A stretch of DNA of 48,000 nt from Puniceicoccales bacterium (GCA_031275345.1 JAISOW010000001.1:1-48000), one strand, 5' to 3'. Positions 35,532-45,230 are shown, numbered from the stretch's first letter. Notes: a model not told the origin generated them from the letters alone. Translations and numbers: made by a program.

Positions 35532-38500
35532 CTAGCGAATGTTAGCGACCGGATCATCGCGCAGCTTTTCCACGGTAGCCATGAAACTGTTTGCCTCGGC
35601 AACCGCCTCCTGGGATTTGGTCATGGCAAGGTTGATCGCCGAGGAACGCCAGCTACTGTCGCTGGAAATCTGTTCTACGTAGATGCGTAGCGCATCCCGC
35701 CACACCGACACCTTGTTCTGGTTCATTTCAATAAGCTGTGCTGTTTTTCGCAGCGGAACGATGAGCGCGTCCACTTCTCCACCGCCGAGAATAGTACTAT
35801 CGACAAGGGGAAGTGGCCAAAAATCTACTCGATTGGTGCATTCCGGTCCCAGCACACTACTTTTTATTGCAGCAGTTGTCGTACTGCCGGAGATAGATGT
35901 GGCGTTAAAAGTGATGTTTTTAGTGTTGGAAGCATTGTCCGGATCGGGTCCGGAGCCGAAGAATTGGCTCACATGGAAGCTCCCATCCCCAATCCAGCTC
36001 AGTTGAATTTCTGGGTCCGGCTGTGGCGGTATCTCCGTCCCAGACCCGGTCGCCGGCGGATTTGCTCCGATCAAAGCCTTGAAATCTGAGGAAAAACTGC
36101 TGACCGTGCCACTATTGAAGCAAGCTTGCGGCAAAAAACTGTGTTCAGTACTCGACGACCCGTAGATTTTTCGCAACCTTGCCGCCATGCCCGTCTCAAG
36201 TTCGACCTGACTCTTGGGCGGCGTTGGGCCAAACCAGCGCACGCTGTAATCCGGATAGGTTAGAGTCTCCGGCGCCTCACTCTTCGATTGCTCTCCTTTT
36301 GGATTTACGTAGTCTGAGGCATTTTCCGGCAAATAATCCTCCTTCAATGTTACCGGTCCAAAGCCCGGAAAATAGGCGGGGGAATTGTCGTCCTCGGCAT
36401 CCGTGGTCGTGCCGTCCCAAACATCGCCGCTGCGATTCAAAATTGTTCCACTGGAATCGCGCTGCCGTGGATCGAATACCCAGTGGTCCTCCCCCCCCAT
36501 GATGCCGGCAAAGGGAAGATCCTTAATTTCCGATGCCTGGAACCAGTACATGGAGCTGTACATGTCAACAATCGCATTTGGAACGCCCGTCACCTTCTTT
36601 GCGCCACCTGCCCGTGCAATGGCATAGCTGATTTTGCTGCTCAGACCGCTGGCCATCACATCATCCAACGATGGTAGCCGGTCGAATGCTCTGAGAGTTT
36701 GCAACGCTTGGCCTAAATTTGAAAAATCTTCGGCAGACCTGTTGTAGGCCGTTAGAATGGCCGTTTTAATTTTTGTGATAAAGTCCTCGAGTTCCTTTGC
36801 TATGGCCGCAATACCGCCAGCCTCCAGCGTTGCAAGTTCATTATAAATGGCAGTCTTCCAACTATTCATATGCGTTTTTAGTGATTCGGTAAGCGCAGTG
36901 GCACCATAGGCGCTTGCCGGATTCGCCAAAACATTTTCCTGCATCTGCCACGACTCAGTGCCAGTATTCATAATCTTGTGCGCAATGTCACGCGCAAATA
37001 TGTTTGCCAAACTTTCGGATAATCCACTCCCTCGCGCAATGTAATCGAAGCGGGCGAAGATGACAAATTCCTCGGCATTTTCCTTAACCGCTTGCAGGGC
37101 CGCGTTTGGAAAAAAGTCCTTGATTGCTTGCTCTAAAAATGTCTTAGACAATCCACTAATTGCCTGTATTACTTTCGGTTGGTCCAACTGAAAGATGTTT
37201 GTGGACGTGCACTCCTTGATCAGATCTTCAACCGTACTGTCTGTCCCAGGGGACCAGTCGCCCGTTTCTGAATTGTACGTGTCCTTGGTCCCGACAATTT
37301 CATCTCTAATTTTATCCAACAAGTCGTAGTGAGCATTGCCATCGGTCGTCGTACTAAGCACGTTGTCGCACCTTGCTTGTAGGAATGCATCCACATTGCT
37401 TGCGTCCTTGCCACCAGCGCTCCCCTGTTGCATCAGACTATTGACCCACGTGGCGGACTTCGCCCAATCCATTCTCGCGGCCAGGTAAAGCTTCTCCAAT
37501 TCCAAAAATAAAGTTGGAGAAATTGGAGCACTATTCAAGACGCCGTACGTTGTGTTGTCAGTGCCCGTCGACTTGCATAGGTCCCAAACCTTCCTGACCA
37601 GATCAGTCCAGCTTGTTGAACCGTTCCCAAGAATTTGGAAAAGAGTGGTGTCGACGGCCTTCATTTTTGGAAGCAAATCGGCATGATCTGCCCGTGGCCA
37701 CGTGGAACCACCGCCGGCTATTGCACTCCAGGCAGCAATGGCGTCGGAATTCTGAAAACTCTGGTCTGCGGCGACCCATGTGGGATTTTCCGAATCTGTT
37801 TGGTCATCAAGCCAAACCGCAACTTCGTAGCCGGTGGTTGTCGACTGTGGCACAGCTGGAGTTTCGGGATTTTCGTCATCATCAACTTCTTCTGTGACGG
37901 TCACAGTCACCGGCAACAAATACAGATCGTGCCCGCCATCATCCACTACCTGCACCATTGTTGGCAAAGTTGCATCGGTGACCTGCCCTTGGACAATGGA
38001 ATTAATTTGATTGAACATCGCGTTGGCTAGGCTATCTTTCAACCCTGTGGACAGACTGGCTTGCATTTTGCCTTTTATGTAATTTTTTATGATTGTTTCC
38101 TGCGCACTTTTCCAGCTTTCAAAGGTGTCATTTCCCCTAAATTTACCGATTTCGCCGGCAAAGCCGGATGCATCGCTCAGACTGATCGACATGGCCCATC
38201 CAAGGGCGGATGTTGCATCATTGGGCACATACGCATCGGCAAGTGAACCAGCTTCAGAGACTTCCTCGCCCGCAGTTTTACTAATACGCTCAATTGCTTG
38301 AATATTTTTGTCGATGAAGGCCTGAATTGCATTTGAAAGTCTTGTCTTTTGCGCTGAAGTTAGGCTGAGCGCGACGTACATCGTATTTCTCAAACCATTT
38401 TGGACAAGCGTATCCACTTCGTCGTGGGACAACTCCGTGACAGCGTTTGAAATGTTTTGGGTAATTGCTTCCCAAAATTTGTCAAAATCCTCCTCTGTTT

Positions 38501-40142
38501 TTGGACCATTACTCAGTTTCGTTGGATCTGTTGTCCAGTCCACAGGATTTGGCACGGAACCGACAAGGCTGCCTTCGGCTCCTACAAGATTGCCTTCTCC
38601 ATCTTCTTTTGTCTTAGTAGCCTTGCCTCCCAACACTGAATTAAATATTTGCATCGCGGATATGGAAAGCTGATCAGTGTACTTGGCCCAGATCGTTTCA
38701 AGTGCGCCTTCGATTGTACCAGGATTACCAGTGGCTGGATTTCCAGCCGTAAAAAGCGCTCCCGTATCCCGATCGCCCGTCATTTGCTCCATGGCTACGG
38801 CCCTATGGTCATCCGCGTCGTACCGCCACATGTCAATCTTGTTACCGGCCATGTCCACGATGGCATTTTGCAGCGCCAAACTTATGGAGGGAACAAAATT
38901 ATCCTGTAGCACAAACTCATCGCTGGCATGATATTCAGTTCTGCAAAACGTCTCTATTGCAGACTTAAGCGTGGCAAGGGCCTCCTCCATTTTAGTAACG
39001 ATGCTTCCCCATTGCGTTGTTTCTAGATTAATGTTCGATAGCAGACTAATCAGTGCATTTTTGAATGTATTGATCGGTTCGCCAACGCTCTGAATATCCG
39101 TTGTTGCCTGGATAAGCGGATTCAGTACTATCTCGAGCGTCGCTTGAATGTCATTTTGAATCTTTTCCTGAATTATTTCAATTGTCCCATCCAATTTGGC
39201 GCCAAGGGATCCTTCCGCTGGGACCGCGCCCTCTTCCGGCTGTTTGGTGGATACGGGCAGCGCTTCATGCAAATTCATGATGGCCTGCTTTATTGAATCC
39301 TGTGCGGCAAGGTCCACGCTGATGGTCGTGCCCAAAAGAAAGAAAGATCCGTGGTTCATGAGCGCGTGGAGCTGGGTCCAGTCCTGAAACGATGCAATTG
39401 CACCAATGTTTCGCTTGCCAGAGGTTGCATCGGCGATGCGTCCAGCTAAAATTTCCCGTAAATTATCCACCACATCTTGCGTGACAACGCCGGTTGCTGC
39501 ACTGATTGAGACGAGGTCTCGCTGAATAAAAAATGCCAAAATTTCTGCCAAAATCGTGGCAGTGCTCTCGTTTTGTTCCTGTCCATCCAGGCTAATTAGG
39601 TCATTTTCCAACTGCTGCAGCTGGGCCATGACGCGATTCATGAGTTTTTGTTCGGCAACGCTGGCGTTTAAATCCTCAATGTGCAGCATGAACATGCGCC
39701 GTTCCAGGCAGGAAATGGAGTAAATTAGTGCTGCAATGCGAATGGCGGTATCCTGGAATATCTTTTGATTGTTGGAAACCTTTTTAAAATCTATGTGGAT
39801 CAGGCCATAGATGGAAACGAATTCTACGGGGGATGATGATGTTTTTTTCAAAAACAATTCCGTCGTCGAGGCAACGAGTGTGTCGGGGTTATCGATGGCG
39901 ACGTAGGACACATTGCCATCCTTATCCGATGTGCGGATGTAGAGAGTAAATGCCCCACCACTATTTTCATAGGTGCTTTTGGCAATTGATTCCGTTGCAA
40001 TGGTCGTGTCATAGGAATAAATTTCGCCACCCAGCGTGTCCTCCACAGCAATCATGGACAATATTGCCCCGTAGTCGACCGCATTGCGGGAACGAAAAAT
40101 GTCGGGGAATACCTGGCGCAGAGAAATGATTTCCAATGTCAT
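35532..40142 (-). CDS. Giant translocon-locus protein (1536 aa), tip/filament candidate
   Basis: Starts at ATG 40142 behind AAAGGA; the open frame further upstream overlaps the preceding gene. The N-terminal 200 residues match the 307- and 581-residue neighbours: LRQVFPDIF, IYSYDTTIA, LYIRTSDKDG, a hydrophobic helix (AIRIAALIYSISC) and a coiled-coil. A WTQL block lies near 252. A segment near 1190-1340 (SSMYWFQASE, HWVFDPRQRD, YSVRWFGPTPP) matches the 581-residue protein, where the two blocks are about 35 residues apart. Here roughly 900 mostly helical residues are inserted between them. The end (KVSVWRDALRIYVEQI, then NIR) also matches. No signal peptide. A secreted tip or filament role is inferred from the operon. 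Confidence 0.6.
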   Translation of the reverse strand: MTLEIISLRQVFPDIFRSRNAVDYGAILSMIAVEDTLGGEIYSYDTTIATESIAKSTYENSGGAFTLYIRTSDKDGNVSYVAIDNPDTLVASTTELFLKKTSSSPVEFVSIYGLIHIDFKKVSNNQKIFQDTAIRIAALIYSISCLERRMFMLHIEDLNASVAEQKLMNRVMAQLQQLENDLISLDGQEQNESTATILAEILAFFIQRDLVSISAATGVVTQDVVDNLREILAGRIADATSGKRNIGAIASFQDWTQLHALMNHGSFFLLGTTISVDLAAQDSIKQAIMNLHEALPVSTKQPEEGAVPAEGSLGAKLDGTIEIIQEKIQNDIQATLEIVLNPLIQATTDIQSVGEPINTFKNALISLLSNINLETTQWGSIVTKMEEALATLKSAIETFCRTEYHASDEFVLQDNFVPSISLALQNAIVDMAGNKIDMWRYDADDHRAVAMEQMTGDRDTGALFTAGNPATGNPGTIEGALETIWAKYTDQLSISAMQIFNSVLGGKATKTKEDGEGNLVGAEGSLVGSVPNPVDWTTDPTKLSNGPKTEEDFDKFWEAITQNISNAVTELSHDEVDTLVQNGLRNTMYVALSLTSAQKTRLSNAIQAFIDKNIQAIERISKTAGEEVSEAGSLADAYVPNDATSALGWAMSISLSDASGFAGEIGKFRGNDTFESWKSAQETIIKNYIKGKMQASLSTGLKDSLANAMFNQINSIVQGQVTDATLPTMVQVVDDGGHDLYLLPVTVTVTEEVDDDENPETPAVPQSTTTGYEVAVWLDDQTDSENPTWVAADQSFQNSDAIAAWSAIAGGGSTWPRADHADLLPKMKAVDTTLFQILGNGSTSWTDLVRKVWDLCKSTGTDNTTYGVLNSAPISPTLFLELEKLYLAARMDWAKSATWVNSLMQQGSAGGKDASNVDAFLQARCDNVLSTTTDGNAHYDLLDKIRDEIVGTKDTYNSETGDWSPGTDSTVEDLIKECTSTNIFQLDQPKVIQAISGLSKTFLEQAIKDFFPNAALQAVKENAEEFVIFARFDYIARGSGLSESLANIFARDIAHKIMNTGTESWQMQENVLANPASAYGATALTESLKTHMNSWKTAIYNELATLEAGGIAAIAKELEDFITKIKTAILTAYNRSAEDFSNLGQALQTLRAFDRLPSLDDVMASGLSSKISYAIARAGGAKKVTGVPNAIVDMYSSMYWFQASEIKDLPFAGIMGGEDHWVFDPRQRDSSGTILNRSGDVWDGTTTDAEDDNSPAYFPGFGPVTLKEDYLPENASDYVNPKGEQSKSEAPETLTYPDYSVRWFGPTPPKSQVELETGMAARLRKIYGSSSTEHSFLPQACFNSGTVSSFSSDFKALIGANPPATGSGTEIPPQPDPEIQLSWIGDGSFHVSQFFGSGPDPDNASNTKNITFNATSISGSTTTAAIKSSVLGPECTNRVDFWPLPLVDSTILGGGEVDALIVPLRKTAQLIEMNQNKVSVWRDALRIYVEQISSDSSWRSSAINLAMTKSQEAVAEANSFMATVEKLRDDPVANIR

Positions 40143-40159
40143 GGCTGTCCAGTCCTTTA

Positions 40160-41083
40160 CTAGCGAATGTTCCCGACCACGGTTGTAAGTGTCCTGCCAC
40201 GAGATTGCAGCGCGCTGTTTGCGAATGTCGAGGCTTGCGAAGATGTGTTGGAATTTGCCTGCATGTTCGACGACACCATGCTGACCAGTCCATTGCACTG
40301 TTCATAGTAAATGCGCAGAGAATCGATCCAAAAGGATATCTTATTCGCATTTAACTTGCTGTTGTCCCCAGCAAATTCGCTCTTTGATTTACCTCCCATC
40401 AATTCCTTATCCAGGAGATGGCGATTATAAAGAAAATCAACAACCGTTACTGTCCCCTCGGCGAGTGTGACACTCACCGTATCCATTTGCTTCGTGTTTA
40501 AATTTTTAATGTCGTTCACAATGACGTCCCTGGATGCCAGATCATCCCGAACGGCGGTCAGCACTGCCATTACCTTGTTGACGCGCTCCAATTCATCATT
40601 TAGCTGGACCAAATTTTCCACATTTAGGTCCATTTGCTTCAACTGGACACAGGACATGGCATAGCCAATTGCGGCTGCGACGTAGAATGCCGTCGTCGTC
40701 TGTAGCAGTTTGTTTATATCCAAACTGATTAGATCGTAGATGCATATGTAGCGATCGGAGGTCTTGATGTGCAGATAAACTTCACTTGCATCAACGATCG
40801 CTTCGGTTGGCGATGTGAAGGGCGCCCAGCACTGCGTACCTTCCGCTAGACTGCCGCCTTTGTAGTAGAGCACATAGCCGTCATTGGCGGATTCATAGCG
40901 ACTATTAATCGTGTCTGAGGCAATGCTGGAGTCGAACGTGTAGCACGCGCCATCCATGGAATTGTATCCGGCAAGATCGATCATCTGTCGAATGGAAGCA
41001 TTGGTAAATTTAGTCGCCGTGCTGGCATTGGGAAAAATATCCGGAAAGACCTTGGCGAGTGTGACATGGGGCACGTTTGGCAT
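40160..41083 (-). CDS. Minimal member of the translocon-locus family (307 aa)
   Basis: A 307-residue protein with AGGAA before its ATG. It contains the shared N-terminal module (LAKVFPDIF, CYTFDSSIA, YVLYYKGGS, LHIKTSDRYICIYDLISLD), the hydrophobic helix (FYVAAAIGYAMSCVQLKQM), a coiled-coil (NDELERVNKVMAVLTAVRDD) and the C-terminal helix pair beginning KISFWIDSLRIYYEQ and ending VGNIR. It lacks the middle domains of its larger neighbours, so it shows the family core. A long hairpin of helices with a small domain is compatible with needle-tip proteins (IpaD, EspA, LcrV), but I see no direct sequence match to them. Confidence 0.6.
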   Translation of the reverse strand: MPNVPHVTLAKVFPDIFPNASTATKFTNASIRQMIDLAGYNSMDGACYTFDSSIASDTINSRYESANDGYVLYYKGGSLAEGTQCWAPFTSPTEAIVDASEVYLHIKTSDRYICIYDLISLDINKLLQTTTAFYVAAAIGYAMSCVQLKQMDLNVENLVQLNDELERVNKVMAVLTAVRDDLASRDVIVNDIKNLNTKQMDTVSVTLAEGTVTVVDFLYNRHLLDKELMGGKSKSEFAGDNSKLNANKISFWIDSLRIYYEQCNGLVSMVSSNMQANSNTSSQASTFANSALQSRGRTLTTVVGNIR

Positions 41084-41094
41084 GGCAATTTTTC

Positions 41095-42840
41095 CTAGTG
41101 GTTATTCTGGACTGTGTCCATCTGGATATTTTGAATGGATTTTAGCAAATTTGTGGCGACGGAAATGCATGTTTGGCCCTGCTGCTGCGTACTTTGCAGC
41201 CGATTGCTGCGCACCGTGCCGTCGTTGTTCACCTGTTCCATGTAAATGCGCAACGCCTCTGCCAGATTGGAAACTTGGACACTGCTCATTTCGACCGTCG
41301 ATGTCTTGGTTTCAATGGGACCGGATAGTATTGCATCGTAGGCGTTGGATCCAATGGTGCCGCCGGCGGTGACGTAGGGCCATGGACCGGCGGCCGCATC
41401 CTTGATGCTTGCCCGGGTGGTGTTGGCGGTTGGCGTTTCCGTGCCGGTGCTCATCGCGGAGACCAAAATCTTGTTTTCATCGGAAATGTTGGCGGTAATG
41501 TGGGATTTTGCGCCGTCTTCTGTCAGCCACGTTTTGAACTTATCCGTCAACTCGCAGTAGCCGCCTTCTTCATTGAGATAACCTTCTGGTAGGAAGGATT
41601 CGGTGCCGTTGCTCGTCGTCACAATTTGTCGCATGCTCGCTGCCATGCCGCGGAGATGGTCGGTATGGTCTGTGGGTGGCGAAGAATGGAACCAGACGAG
41701 AGAGTAGTCGGGAGTTTCGCTCCCCGCAGCGCCGGTGGAAAAGCCATTAAAATAGATGCACTTATCCTGATTAACCCCGTCCCAAACCACTACACTGCTG
41801 GGAGATCCATCACGGGCCAGCAGCTCACCATCCGCATTGCGCAGTCTAGGATCAAAGACCCAATGCTCGCCGGCGATGAGGGCCGAATTTTCATTGCCTT
41901 CCATGTCGGTGGCAGTTTGCCAATACATGGGGTCGTACATGTTCGTTACGGCACCCGATGCCGTCACCTCAGTTGTTAACATGTTTGCACTAATCGGACC
42001 ATTCAGCAGCATCGGATGCCGAATTAGCGCCACAAGCTGGGTCCAGGCGATGAAAGATTCTTTGTGAGAAATTTCCACCTTTTTACCATTTGCGTCGATG
42101 CCATCCAAGAACTGGTCCATCTCCTGCACAAATTCTTGTGTAAAAACTCCGGTTTCGTTAATTCTGCTAAAAAGTCCTCGGCGCAGAAAAAATGCGAGCA
42201 GTTCCGGTGGCAGCTTTGCCCTGTTTGGGTTGGATGCATCCGTGATGTTGGCATCCAGTGCGGTGAGCGAGGTAATTAGATCCGTCATTGAATTGCCCAT
42301 CACGCCCATGAGCCGCTGTTCATCGCTGATGACAGTAATGTCCCGCGTGTACTGCTCCAAAAGCTTTTTTTGGCGGCAGGCCATCGAGTATACGGTGGCA
42401 GTAACCCGCACGGCCGTATCGCCATAGCTGAAAACAGAGTTGCGGGCGGATGGGGCAAGGACGGCATTGATATCGAGGCTGTACAGGGAATAGACGTCGA
42501 CGTAGGTTTCCGTATTTGCTCCCTTGACTTTGATAAACAGGGAAACGCTGGATGGAATGAAGCTGTCCAGACTGGGAATGGCCATGTAGGATTGATTACC
42601 ACTTTCATCAGTTCCGTACACGTAGAGCTGCAGGCCGCCGTCGTCCGCCGTCTCGTAGCGAAAGCCGTCCAACGCCATGTCCACGCCTTCGGCGATGGAT
42701 GGGTCATATTTGTACATGCTTTCATCGTTGTAGTCGTCTTGGAAGTGGATCATTTGCCGCAGAGCTGCTAGGTCGATGCTGTTGTTGGCGGAAAGGACAT
42801 CGCCGAAGGCGGAGCGGAGTGTAATGAGTTCAATTGGCAT
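41095..42840 (-). CDS. Mid-size member of the translocon-locus family (581 aa)
   Basis: A 581-residue protein preceded by AAAGGGAA. The N-terminal module (LRSAFGDVL, MYKYDPSIA, LQLYVYGTDESG, SLFIKVKG), hydrophobic helix (AVRVTATVYSMAC) and coiled-coil match the 307- and 1536-residue proteins. The middle carries SFIAWTQLVALIRHP, DPMYWQTATD, HWVFDPRLRN and YSLVWFHSSPP, shared with the giant protein. The C-terminus has LAEALRIYMEQVNNDGT and ends QNNH. The middle domain looks soluble and beta-rich and may be the host-facing head. The stop is 11 bases before the next gene. Confidence 0.6.
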   Translation of the reverse strand: MPIELITLRSAFGDVLSANNSIDLAALRQMIHFQDDYNDESMYKYDPSIAEGVDMALDGFRYETADDGGLQLYVYGTDESGNQSYMAIPSLDSFIPSSVSLFIKVKGANTETYVDVYSLYSLDINAVLAPSARNSVFSYGDTAVRVTATVYSMACRQKKLLEQYTRDITVISDEQRLMGVMGNSMTDLITSLTALDANITDASNPNRAKLPPELLAFFLRRGLFSRINETGVFTQEFVQEMDQFLDGIDANGKKVEISHKESFIAWTQLVALIRHPMLLNGPISANMLTTEVTASGAVTNMYDPMYWQTATDMEGNENSALIAGEHWVFDPRLRNADGELLARDGSPSSVVVWDGVNQDKCIYFNGFSTGAAGSETPDYSLVWFHSSPPTDHTDHLRGMAASMRQIVTTSNGTESFLPEGYLNEEGGYCELTDKFKTWLTEDGAKSHITANISDENKILVSAMSTGTETPTANTTRASIKDAAAGPWPYVTAGGTIGSNAYDAILSGPIETKTSTVEMSSVQVSNLAEALRIYMEQVNNDGTVRSNRLQSTQQQGQTCISVATNLLKSIQNIQMDTVQNNH

Positions 42841-42861
42841 GGCAACAATTCCCTTTGTTGG

Positions 42862-43248
42862 CTAGAGACGCATCCGTTTCACGCAGCGTTTTTGGGGAGA
42901 CAGCTCCCTGGCCCTGGCTTCGTTGTAGGCCCGCTGGCTTTCTTCCATTGCCTGCTTGAGGGTTGCAGGCCGTTGCCCGTCTTCACCCGGCAGAATCCGC
43001 AAGGTTGCAAGATATTGTTGGTAACGCTCTTCGTACTCCGCATCCAGCTTTGCCACAATCTCTTCAACCTGCTTCCGTCCTTCGGGAGAAAGCTCCTTGG
43101 ACCGGAGAAAAACATTATCCCCCGAGTCGAGGTCTGCCCCCATCGAGCGGAACAGTGCCCGCATTTTTTCGATCGTCTGCCTCGCTTCCGCGATGAGTTC
43201 GCCATTTTTTTTGATCCTGGCCTCAATTTCTTCCCCAAGGTTGTCCAT
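42862..43248 (-). CDS. Small charged coiled-coil protein in the translocon operon
   Basis: A 128-residue, highly charged, mostly helical protein without signal peptide (EARIKKNGELIAEARQTI, then KQVEEIVAKLDAEYEERYQQ). I do not recognise a family. The ATG at 43248 is preferred because GGAGG precedes it by 8 bases; an in-frame ATG at 43263 lies on top of that site. It lies between the 592- and 581-residue genes. Size, charge and position suggest a dedicated chaperone or regulator for a neighbouring secreted protein, which is inference. Confidence 0.6.
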   Translation of the reverse strand: MDNLGEEIEARIKKNGELIAEARQTIEKMRALFRSMGADLDSGDNVFLRSKELSPEGRKQVEEIVAKLDAEYEERYQQYLATLRILPGEDGQRPATLKQAMEESQRAYNEARARELSPQKRCVKRMRL

Positions 43249-43264
43249 AAATTTTTCCTCCATG

Positions 43265-45043
43265 CTAGCGCATGTTGCGCTCCGTCGTCAGCAGGCGATC
43301 ACGGTAGCTTTGCATCACCGTGGATGCCAGCGTCAAGCAGGTCTGCTGTTCCTCCTGCGACCGCGAATAGTACTGGTTAACCAGCTCCAACCGACTATTG
43401 ACATTTTGAATTTCTGAGCGCAGCAGATCCATGTAGCTGTGCAGGTTGCTAAGCGACATAAATGCCATCGGCACCGAATCACCGTCCCGCAGATTGGTCG
43501 CGCTATTCACAAAGTCCTGCACAGTCGATGTTTTTACAAAATCATAGGGATTAAATCCGAATTTGCGGCTGGCTTTCTTATCGTCCGCAGCGTCGTCATC
43601 GCCGTCACCCAGGTCCGAACCCTCCTTTAGCATGACAACATTGTTCCCAAGTGTGTCCTTCGGATCCTTCGTTATATTGCGGGGATTGTCCCCATCATTT
43701 ATCCCAAGCTCTTTGAGGGTTTTCCAAGTTTCCCCGTTCATTAAGGCAGGCGTAGAGCTCTTGCCAACCATGATGCGGTACGGTCCTTCCAGGTGTCCTT
43801 GGAATTTGTTCTTAATGGCTAGTGTCCCAAAATTAGCCTTCATCTCCGTTGGACCATAGGAAAGATAGTCCACCATGGCCTGCACGCCTCCAGGTTGGCT
43901 CAAATCTGGAACGCAAAATCCGGAAGTTTGGGAGAAGTTCTTCACAAATGCGGCTAAAAAAGGTAACTCAGCATTATAATTATATGCGGTTACCTTAATC
44001 GCTGTTTCCGGGGAATAATAGTAATCCTCAAATAATGAAGGAGAAAATCTGACAAGGGGAGGGAAGACTTCCTTATTCAAAATATCTGTTAAATAATTTA
44101 GAATCATCTCGTGTCCAGCATTCGTTCCCCGCACGCCGTCCTGCATTTCGCCGGGAATGTCCACCAGAAACACCTTGTATTTTTCAGGACAGTTCGCGTC
44201 GCTCAATGAATTGTAGACATATCCTGTGTTTACACTGTAAGACTTTGCGGTAGATAGCCAAGCTACCAGCTCCGACAGCAGTTCGTCCGTCACATTTATG
44301 TCAAGTCTTTTGCATAGGCCTTTGATAAGTCCATTATATACGAGCGAAGCAAATGCCTCTGCCGAGCTCGCGCAGTTCAATGTACTACCGTCGGTCATCA
44401 GTGCGTACTCGCCCGATGTCCACCACTGCGTATCGTCGTTGCAATCGGCCAGATCCACCTTGCCGCTGGCGTAGATCCGCACATCTTCGACCCCAGTAAT
44501 AACCTCACTTTCGTTCGCCAACAGACCAACCTTGTTCATGGCGGAGATGAAATTGGCATCGATCGCCACGGCGGAAGAAAGATTGGTCGCGTCCATGTTG
44601 GTTTGCAAAATTGTGCACATTTTGTACACATCTTGCAACTCACGCAGCTTGGCTCCTCCCCGTTCCAGCTCGTCCAAAAATGCCGACATCTGGTAGGTAA
44701 GAACCTGATTTGCCTGCATCGCCACCGCCATTATCTTGATGGCGATGCTAATTATCGCTGTAACCGCAGCAATTGGCACGTAGAGTTGGGAAATGTGAAC
44801 GTAGGACACGACACCGCCAACCGTGCGCTTCAAATATTCGCCATTTGACACCGCCTCATAGCCGCCACCGATCTGGGGAGCGTACAGATTATTTCGATCG
44901 TATTCCGAGGCATTTCCGACAAGCTGAAATAGATCCTGCACTCTGGTCTTGCCACCGGCCGTGAGGTAGCGCTGCCTGTCCCTGGCGTCGTTAATGATGG
45001 CATAGTAGGGAGATTGCACTACGTAATCCGATAGCTGCACCAT
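43265..45043 (-). CDS. Divergent member of the translocon-locus family (592 aa)
   Basis: First gene of the operon, 592 residues. It begins with a beta-rich stretch, followed by a hydrophobic helix (VPIAAVTAIISIAIKIMAVA, about residues 88-107) and a coiled-coil (MSAFLDELERGGAKLRELQD), the same order as in the three paralogues. It ends with helices LHSYMDLLRSEIQNVNSRLE to ERNMR, like the NIR ends of the others. The 350-residue middle (calcium-site-like DGDDDAADD near 490) is unique. No good ribosome-binding site precedes the ATG. It is probably another secreted translocon-associated protein; relationship to the family is by plan and ends, not strong identity. Confidence 0.55.
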   Translation of the reverse strand: MVQLSDYVVQSPYYAIINDARDRQRYLTAGGKTRVQDLFQLVGNASEYDRNNLYAPQIGGGYEAVSNGEYLKRTVGGVVSYVHISQLYVPIAAVTAIISIAIKIMAVAMQANQVLTYQMSAFLDELERGGAKLRELQDVYKMCTILQTNMDATNLSSAVAIDANFISAMNKVGLLANESEVITGVEDVRIYASGKVDLADCNDDTQWWTSGEYALMTDGSTLNCASSAEAFASLVYNGLIKGLCKRLDINVTDELLSELVAWLSTAKSYSVNTGYVYNSLSDANCPEKYKVFLVDIPGEMQDGVRGTNAGHEMILNYLTDILNKEVFPPLVRFSPSLFEDYYYSPETAIKVTAYNYNAELPFLAAFVKNFSQTSGFCVPDLSQPGGVQAMVDYLSYGPTEMKANFGTLAIKNKFQGHLEGPYRIMVGKSSTPALMNGETWKTLKELGINDGDNPRNITKDPKDTLGNNVVMLKEGSDLGDGDDDAADDKKASRKFGFNPYDFVKTSTVQDFVNSATNLRDGDSVPMAFMSLSNLHSYMDLLRSEIQNVNSRLELVNQYYSRSQEEQQTCLTLASTVMQSYRDRLLTTERNMR

Positions 45044-45150
45044 CGCAATCGGAGTTTGCCCAGGACAACGGTCCGAGTCAAAGCGAAATTTTTAGACCGA
45101 TGCACGGTGCCCGGCTAATTGCTTCGGCCATAATCCTTCCCGATTGGCTG

Positions 45151-45162
45151 GCCGGGCCCGGC
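45151..45162. promoter_or_regulatory. Perfect 12-bp palindrome upstream of the translocon operon
   Basis: GCCGGGCCCGGC lies about 110 bases upstream of the first operon gene, in the 187-base gap after gmk. It could be a regulator site or part of a gmk terminator; an AT-rich tract (complement of 45198-45212) lies nearer gmk. I could not identify a convincing -10/-35 pair for the operon. Confidence 0.25.
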
Positions 45163-45230
45163 GAAGGACGGCTGACATCGGGCACGCACCGAATAAGTTT
45201 TTAATTTTTTTTACCGCAGTCAGATGCCAT

